The notes below the pieces were generated by a model. It was not told where the DNA came from and did not search any database. It worked only from the letters and a program-made list of their open reading frames with translations. Made by a program: the position numbers and the translations under genes. Shown piece by piece: positions 59,248-64,000 of a stretch of 64,000 bases of DNA; the stretch's first letter is position 1, and every line of letters begins with the position of its first letter. The stretch comes from Capsicum annuum (lineage: Eukaryota > Streptophyta > Magnoliopsida > Solanales > Solanaceae): NCBI RefSeq assembly GCF_002878395.1, contig NC_061120.1, forward strand, positions 91,745,875 to 91,809,874. Reading direction: 5' to 3'.

Positions 59248-59493
59248 GCTTATTCAGTTACATGTTCAAAATTCCAGTATAAAATTGGTATCAAGTATCA
59301 GTGTATAGCTTATCATGCATTCATGAGTTCAGCTTATCAGTCATGCATTATATATGCATGTTTAATTAGGCTATATTCAGTTTAGAATTCAATTCAGTCC
59401 TAAAATCATGTGCTAGTTGATCATGATCAGTGTATGCCTCATTTTATCTTTTCTCCCCTCTTAAGCAGTCATCATTCGAGGACGAATGTTTCT

Positions 59494-59506
59494 AAGGGGG
59501 AGATAA
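59494..59506 (+). other. R8 polypurine tract
   Basis: AAGGGGGAGATAA directly before the 3' LTR, preceded by ATCATTCGAGGACGAATGTT, the tail signature shared with R1. Confidence 0.9.
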
Positions 59507-62309
59507 TGTAATACCCCAAAAACTCCAAACCATTATTAGAGCCATGTACCAAGCTCATGAATAGTACATCATGGTTCTTTTATAGTTTTATGAGTAAGTT
59601 AGGTGTATATTAAGGCTTCACATAACTCCCATCTATCAGACGAGTCAAAACATTCCATACCAATTAAATTCTTGAGAAGGATATTGATATAGTCAACTTC
59701 TAACGAGAATATCTCTCATTATACTTGGAATTTTTGAGCTCATGACCTATCAACAGATATATAATTGAATTATATTTCCAACTATACCAATTTTGCCTAA
59801 ATCCAATATTGGAGCAAAGAGTTATCACCATTTTATTCTAGCAAGTCAAGCTGGAAAATGGTGACGATGTTTCTGACGGGCTATCACATTTCTGACGACC
59901 TTTTTGATGACGTCGTCACATTTTGATGACATTTCTGATGATGTCGTCAGCCTTGGGCAGAAAATTAAGAATTTGGATACCTTTTGTGATGACTATTCAT
60001 GAAGGCTTATCACGGACCTGATGGCCTGTCACGGATAGCGTCAAGTATATTTTTCTAGCAGTTCAAGGGCATTTTTGCAAGGGTATTTTGGTTATTTCCT
60101 TCACCTTTCATGACTTATAACCCTAAAGAGGTTAATTTTTCCCATTTTTCTTCAGTTAAGCATCTCAAAAATCCTCTCTTACGCTCTCAACCACAATATT
60201 AGGGTTTTCATCAAACTCATCTCTCAAAATCAAGATTCAAGCCTTTTTTCAAGATAATCGAGAATTAAGTTTCTCAATCCAAGAACTCTCCATAAAATCA
60301 TCAAGGTCCCCTTTCTAAGGTGTGTGTAGTGTTCATCTATGGATCTATGGATCTAATCCATTCATAGAGATCAAGAACCATATTTTAAATATTATTTTGT
60401 AAACTTTTTATGGTGATATGAGTATGTACATGTTGACGATTGTTGTTTAAGTTTCAATGTGATGTCTAAAGGTGTTTTCATGGAATATATATGTTTGTTA
60501 ATTGAAAACCATAAACTTTTAGTGGTTTAATATGGTGCGAGTATAAAATCCACCTATGCCTTAAAGAATGTACGCAAGGTGTTTGATAAAATTCTTAGGA
60601 CGCTAGAAATTCATGTTTGTATGGTTTTATGATGTCTAAATGACAAGTCCATGTTAGCTATATACATCAATATGAATTCCATAATTTTCATGTATTGCTA
60701 TTCTGGTGGTATGAAGCATGTAAGATATTGGAGATATACAATATGTACACGAAATATATCCATGTATTCCCTACAATGTTTAAGATGTTGAATAAGTTTA
60801 TGAAATATGATATCCCCTACTTATGATATTATGAATTGTGGACTCAAATCTTGTGACCAAGTCATGTCATGTGTGTCAATTTCCTTCTATCGAGTCCTGG
60901 GGGTATTCGTACCCGAAAAACATAGTTGTGTGCCTAGAGCTATGTCATATTGTCATGATAGTCTCAGTCAAGCAATAATCTATAGAACTCAGTCAGTCAT
61001 GTGACTCAGGAAACCTCAAAAATCTCATGAACTCAGTTAACTCTCAGATAATAGTACTACTCCATCAGTCAATGAAAGTCAGTTAATTTGTCCATGTACA
61101 GTCAGTTGAATCATGTTTAGTCTCTTCTGATGGGAGTAGAAGTTAGTATCGAGTGAACCCAAGGATGGGAACTCACCTACCAGTTTAGGGTATGATTCTT
61201 AGCAGTCATCCTTGTGTTCCAGAGCTACGTAGCCAGCGTAGGTTAAGACATCTTAGCCTGTTAGATTAGGTTTGATGAGGTGGCTTAACCTGTCAGTTTA
61301 GGGTTCCCACCGTTCTCTTTCTGAATACCTGCTAGCTAAGGGTCACCCATAACTATCCTTACCAGTGGCGCGGTATTGACACCTCTACACTTGGGGCAGA
61401 TATTAGACCCCAACTTAGCTATATGCATTATTGGGGCATGTCGGTTAAACAACTACCTCCCATCGTTTCAGAATTAGTCTCAGTAAAAGAACTCAGATAG
61501 GTCTTTAGATTTCAGTATATCAGGACTGACAGATACAGTCAGACTCAATTACAGTATAGAACTCAATTAGTTCCATCAGATTCAGGATTGTCAGATACAG
61601 TCATCCATGTTATCATAATTTCAGTATCAGTCATGTTAGCCATCAGTAAACCATGTATTAGCATACAGGACTAGCTATCATGTACCCATGATTTTAGTTA
61701 CTATGTATGCATGTTCGTACTCTTACATTCATATTAGTTAGACAGTTAGCATTGTTCATGCTTGTAACCCTATTTATATTTATCCTACCTCACTCGTATA
61801 CTCAGTACATTCCCTCGTACTGACGCATTTGCGCTATGGTACTTTCTTTTTATGTTACACCATAGGTTCAGAGACACGAGCTCCAGGTCAGCAGCAGCAG
61901 TAGCATTTCCAGTCGCAGAGATTCAGTGAGTCCTCTTCATTCGAGGACAATATGATTTGATATATTCATTATTATTTTAGCCAGTTATCAGTTTACGGAG
62001 TTAGTTAGAGACATATTTCTTCAGCTCCTTATTCAGATAGTACTTAGAGGCTTCCAGATTTAGTATTGAGACTTATGTTCAGATTTGATTCAGTTTTTAG
62101 TTGTTTTGGGTATCTTTCACCCAATGGATATTATGTTTTGACAGATTCTTTATTTAGTTGAACCTTATGGCCTACATGTTCATGTTTTTATCATTATTAT
62201 GTTATATATTGCAGTGTACAGGTACAGATATCAGTCATGGGTTAGCTTGTGATCCTTCAGTGTCATAAGCATAGTGTAGCATTTTGGTTTAGAAAATTGG
62301 GGCGTTATA
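59507..62309 (+). repeat. R8 3' LTR
   Basis: Begins TGTAATACCCC and ends GGGGCGTTATA, followed by the second GTTAG. It is collinear with the 5' LTR but has about 80 extra bases around 61535-61610, which hold a second hairpin 17-mer copy (61586-61602). By eye it differs from the 5' LTR at about one base in ten over the first 400 bases. Confidence 0.92.
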
Positions 62310-62673
62310 GTTAGATAGGTGATTAGAGGATCGAGAGACCATGATCATAATATCAACTCCGTGAATCAATGACCAAGATAAGTAACTTAACCAATGAAGT
62401 TCAATAGAATAATATGATTGTACATAGATCTTTAACCCTGGGTTTCATTATCATTGATTGTCCAAGGCATTTGAATTTCCGCATTGTCTACTTTACTTTT
62501 AATTTAAAACTCTAAAACTCTTTCGGCTACTTTTACAACACTTTAATCTCAATTGTGAAATAGAAATGGATAGTTGCTTAACACAAGTCCCTGTGGGATT
62601 GATATTCGACTTTATCTAAGGCCACTGTATTACTTGGTGAGACCACATTCACTTGCGTGTGCGCTTGGGTGCA
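62310..62673 (+). repeat. R6 3' LTR, right part
   Basis: Continues after R8 from the second GTTAG copy. It ends near CACTTGCGTGTGCGCTTGGGTGCA, a characteristic LTR end, before R3 LTR B resumes. Confidence 0.72.
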
Positions 62674-62782
62674 ATATTATCCCCCAAGTTAGCCCATTGC
62701 AAGTAGTTCTGGGCAAGGGTTCAACTTACCTTCTGACGGGATAAAGTAGGTGTTATCATGACTCATAGATCAGGTCATGATA
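62674..62782 (+). repeat. R3 LTR B, right part
   Basis: CCCCAAGTTAGCCCATTGCAA and the following sequence match LTR A from about 19432 to 19539, including ACTCATAGATCAGGTCATGATA against ACTCATAAATTGAGTCATGACA at the end. The exact border with R6 is uncertain by a few bases (ATATTAT between them may include target duplication). Confidence 0.85.
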
Positions 62783-63708
62783 GAGTTCATGTAGTCAAAC
62801 TATCTCTTTAATATACAATCTTGCATACTCTTCAACTATGTAAGTGGTCTTAACCAGTAGGAAGTATGTTGATTAGATAAGTCTATTAACTATTACCCAT
62901 ACGGAATTGAACTTTCGAGATGTATGAGGAAAATTAGTGATGAAATACATGTCGATCATGTCCCATTTCCAAATTGAAAGATCTATATGTTGCATATAAT
63001 CCCCAGGCTTTTGGTGCTTTATTTTAACTTTCTGATAATTTGGACACTAGGCTACAAATTCTGCAATGTTCTTCCTTACGTCACCCGACTAATGCATTTC
63101 TTCAAATCATGATACATGTTATTTGCTATTGGATGGATAGAATACCTTGAATGATGTGCCTTTGTCATAATTGTCTTTCTTAACCTATCTAGATTAGGCA
63201 TACACAATCTGTTTTATCATCAAAGTACTCCCTCTTGCATAATCTCAAATGCTTTTGTCCTACCTTGTTGTACATTTTCCTTAAGCTGTAATAGAATAGG
63301 ATTTGTGTACAACTTCTCTTTCACCTCAACTACTAATGAAGATTCTTAGCCATTCCTTGTCTTTCCATTGACTGCCTATACATGCTTGTCGTTGTCTTAT
63401 GACTCAAAGCATCACCTATAATATTTTATTTCCCTAGATGATACAAGATATCAGCATCAAGTCTTTTAATAGCTCAAGCCACTTTCGTTGCCTCAATTTT
63501 AGATAATTTTGGTCAAATATATATTGCAAACTATTATGGATAGTATATAAGTCAACATGAATCCCATATCAATAATGGCGACATATATTTAAAGAAAATA
63601 CAATTGTTTCTAGCTTAAGATCATGAGTTAGATAATTTTTCTCATGTGGATGAAATTGTCTTGACGCATAATCTATTACTTTACCATGCTGTATTAATGT
63701 TGCTGAAA
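62783..63708 (-). pseudogene. R9: Ty3/gypsy pol fragment (RNase H to integrase), outermost element
   Basis: Read leftwards. It starts inside RNase H at about 63700 ([20 protein letters not shown], then [16 protein letters not shown]) and continues with SLQYIFDQNYLKLRQRKWLE at about 63540. It passes through a linker into the integrase zinc-binding region (HHSRYSIHP-like, then NIAEFVA and CPNYQKVKIKHQKPG at about 63070-63000) and reaches the integrase core with WVIVNRLI and EEYARLYIKEIV at about 62800. At 62783 it is cut by the end of R3 LTR B, so the rest of its integrase must lie beyond the other end of R3, left of the window. At 63708 it is cut by R10. Stops and frameshifts are present. Confidence 0.83.
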
Positions 63709-64000
63709 TGTTGAGGGTGCACTACTGTTCTAGGTTCCTGGTCCCTGAGACTAAAATAAAGGCAATAAAATAGTAACGAACTAAAATTGGTAGTAATTAA
63801 AAGACCACAGTGATTTATGTGGAAACCTCCTTGATCAAGGGAGGACAAACAAAGGCTTGCCATCTCAAGCACTCAAACTCATTATAATCAAAACTCACTG
63901 ATTATAGACTCCTAAAACTTAACTCTAAGTTCTAGTGGTTACAGTAGCTCTACTACAACCAACTCTACTCACCTAAACAGCGTCACAATCAACAAACTCT
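63709..64000 (+). mobile_element. R10: possible Ty1/copia-type LTR start (runs off right edge)
   Basis: R9 RNase H sequence ends abruptly where TGTTGAGGGTGCACTACTG begins. TGTTG is the usual start of copia-type LTRs. The stretch also contains ATTTATGTGGAAACCTCCTTGATCAAGGGAGGA, a type of sequence often seen in copia LTRs or leaders. No coding region is in view. Orientation and family are inferred from the start only. Confidence 0.4.

Larger units (their letters stand above)
52016..62309 (+). mobile_element. R8: Tekay/Del-like chromovirus with RT-core deletion
   Basis: Full-length structure of 10.3 kb with two LTRs, primer-binding site, gag, pol, polypurine tract and a perfect target duplication GTTAG (52011-52015 and 62310-62314). 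Pol retains long readable stretches of RNase H, integrase and chromodomain. The reverse transcriptase palm, including the catalytic aspartates, is missing through a deletion. The LTRs end TATAAT...GTTATA (5' LTR start and 3' LTR end), which are decayed forms of TGTAAT...GTTACA. It is inserted in the R6 3' LTR. Confidence 0.94.
40724..62673 (+). mobile_element. R6: Athila/Tat-like remnant hosting R7 and R8
   Basis: What remains is the first 72 bases of the 5' LTR (40724-40795), a short 3' interior tail with a polypurine tract (50350-50728), and a full 3' LTR split by R8 (50729-52015 and 62310-62673). The first bases of both LTRs match (TGATCTGAGG and TGATCTAAGG, then GTGTTGTTAT...GAGCTTATTTAGTCTTGTTTTA). 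The primer-binding site, all coding sequence and most of the 5' LTR are gone, removed by a deletion that also cut the 5' LTR of R7. R6 is inserted in R3 LTR B. The right border is uncertain by a few bases, and no clean target duplication is visible. Confidence 0.78.
14674..62782 (+). mobile_element. R3: tandem Ty3/gypsy chromovirus, host of most other insertions
   Basis: Two successive pol regions of one family share a middle LTR: pol copy 1 (14674-17935), LTR A, gag-pol copy 2, LTR B. Corresponding positions in the two copies align closely: protease, FMI...catalytic loop, HHSLQ in RNase H, GKLSP near the integrase end, and chromodomain. R2 interrupts copy 1, so its gag would lie left of the window. 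R4 interrupts copy 2, and R6 (with R7 and R8) interrupts LTR B. The element stops at 62782, where R9 integrase sequence resumes. The LTR-int-LTR-int-LTR layout most simply reflects unequal recombination between LTRs of one family, but two adjacent insertions are possible. Confidence 0.82.

Noticed and set aside
62314..62673. Possible host intergenic sequence between R8 and the right edge
   Set aside because: It continues the R6 LTR after the GTTAG duplication and ends where R3 LTR B resumes, so it is not unique host DNA.

Overview
The window comes from a flowering-plant nuclear genome, most likely a member of the Solanaceae. That placement rests on the style of the repeats and is an inference. 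It is AT-rich, and I found no intact host gene, no tRNA or rRNA gene and no CRISPR array. Essentially all 64 kb can be read as one stack of LTR retrotransposons inserted into each other, all of them degraded. I name the elements R1-R10.

Nesting, from the outside in. R9 is a fragment of a minus-strand Ty3/gypsy pol (62783-63708). R3, a plus-strand Ty3/gypsy chromovirus, is inserted in the R9 integrase. R3 reads as a tandem: pol copy 1 (14674-17935), LTR A (17941-19539), gag-pol copy 2 (19750-24489 plus 38123-38238), then LTR B (38239-40723 plus 62674-62782). Three elements sit inside R3. R2 is a minus-strand Athila/Tat-like element ending at 14673 and running off the left edge; it interrupts pol copy 1 and is itself interrupted by R1 (695-8686). 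R4 is minus-strand, non-coding and LARD-like (24490-38122); it interrupts the chromodomain of pol copy 2 and contains R5 (28953-34454, plus-strand, Asp-tRNA primed, non-autonomous). R6 is a plus-strand Athila/Tat-like remnant (40724-62673) that interrupts LTR B. R7 (40796-50349, minus) sits in the stub of the R6 5' LTR, and R8 (52016-62309, plus) sits in the R6 3' LTR. At the right edge R10 (63709 onward) looks like the start of a Ty1/copia-type LTR.

R1, R7 and R8 form one related group of chromodomain-bearing gypsy elements (Tekay/Del-like). They have 2.6-2.9 kb LTRs, a primer-binding site for initiator methionine tRNA, a gag starting MPPK or MSPK, and a C-terminal chromodomain. R1 has lost all of pol but keeps both LTRs and a perfect 5-bp target duplication (CTTCA). 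R8 also keeps a perfect duplication (GTTAG) but has lost the catalytic palm of reverse transcriptase. R7 keeps a readable FIDD reverse transcriptase motif, but its frames are broken and its 5' LTR is cut off.

The most interesting non-standard signals are these: (1) a 16-nt leader motif 44-52 nt downstream of the primer-binding site in all five iMet-primed elements, including R4, which has no gag; (2) a hairpin-forming 17-mer repeated inside the LTRs of R1, R7 and R8; (3) in nearly every LTR family, a different array of short words with dyad symmetry; (4) the depth and completeness of the nesting itself. Nothing here looks like a working gene system. Boundaries were read by eye, and elements were paired by comparing LTR ends, PBS, PPT and target duplications.
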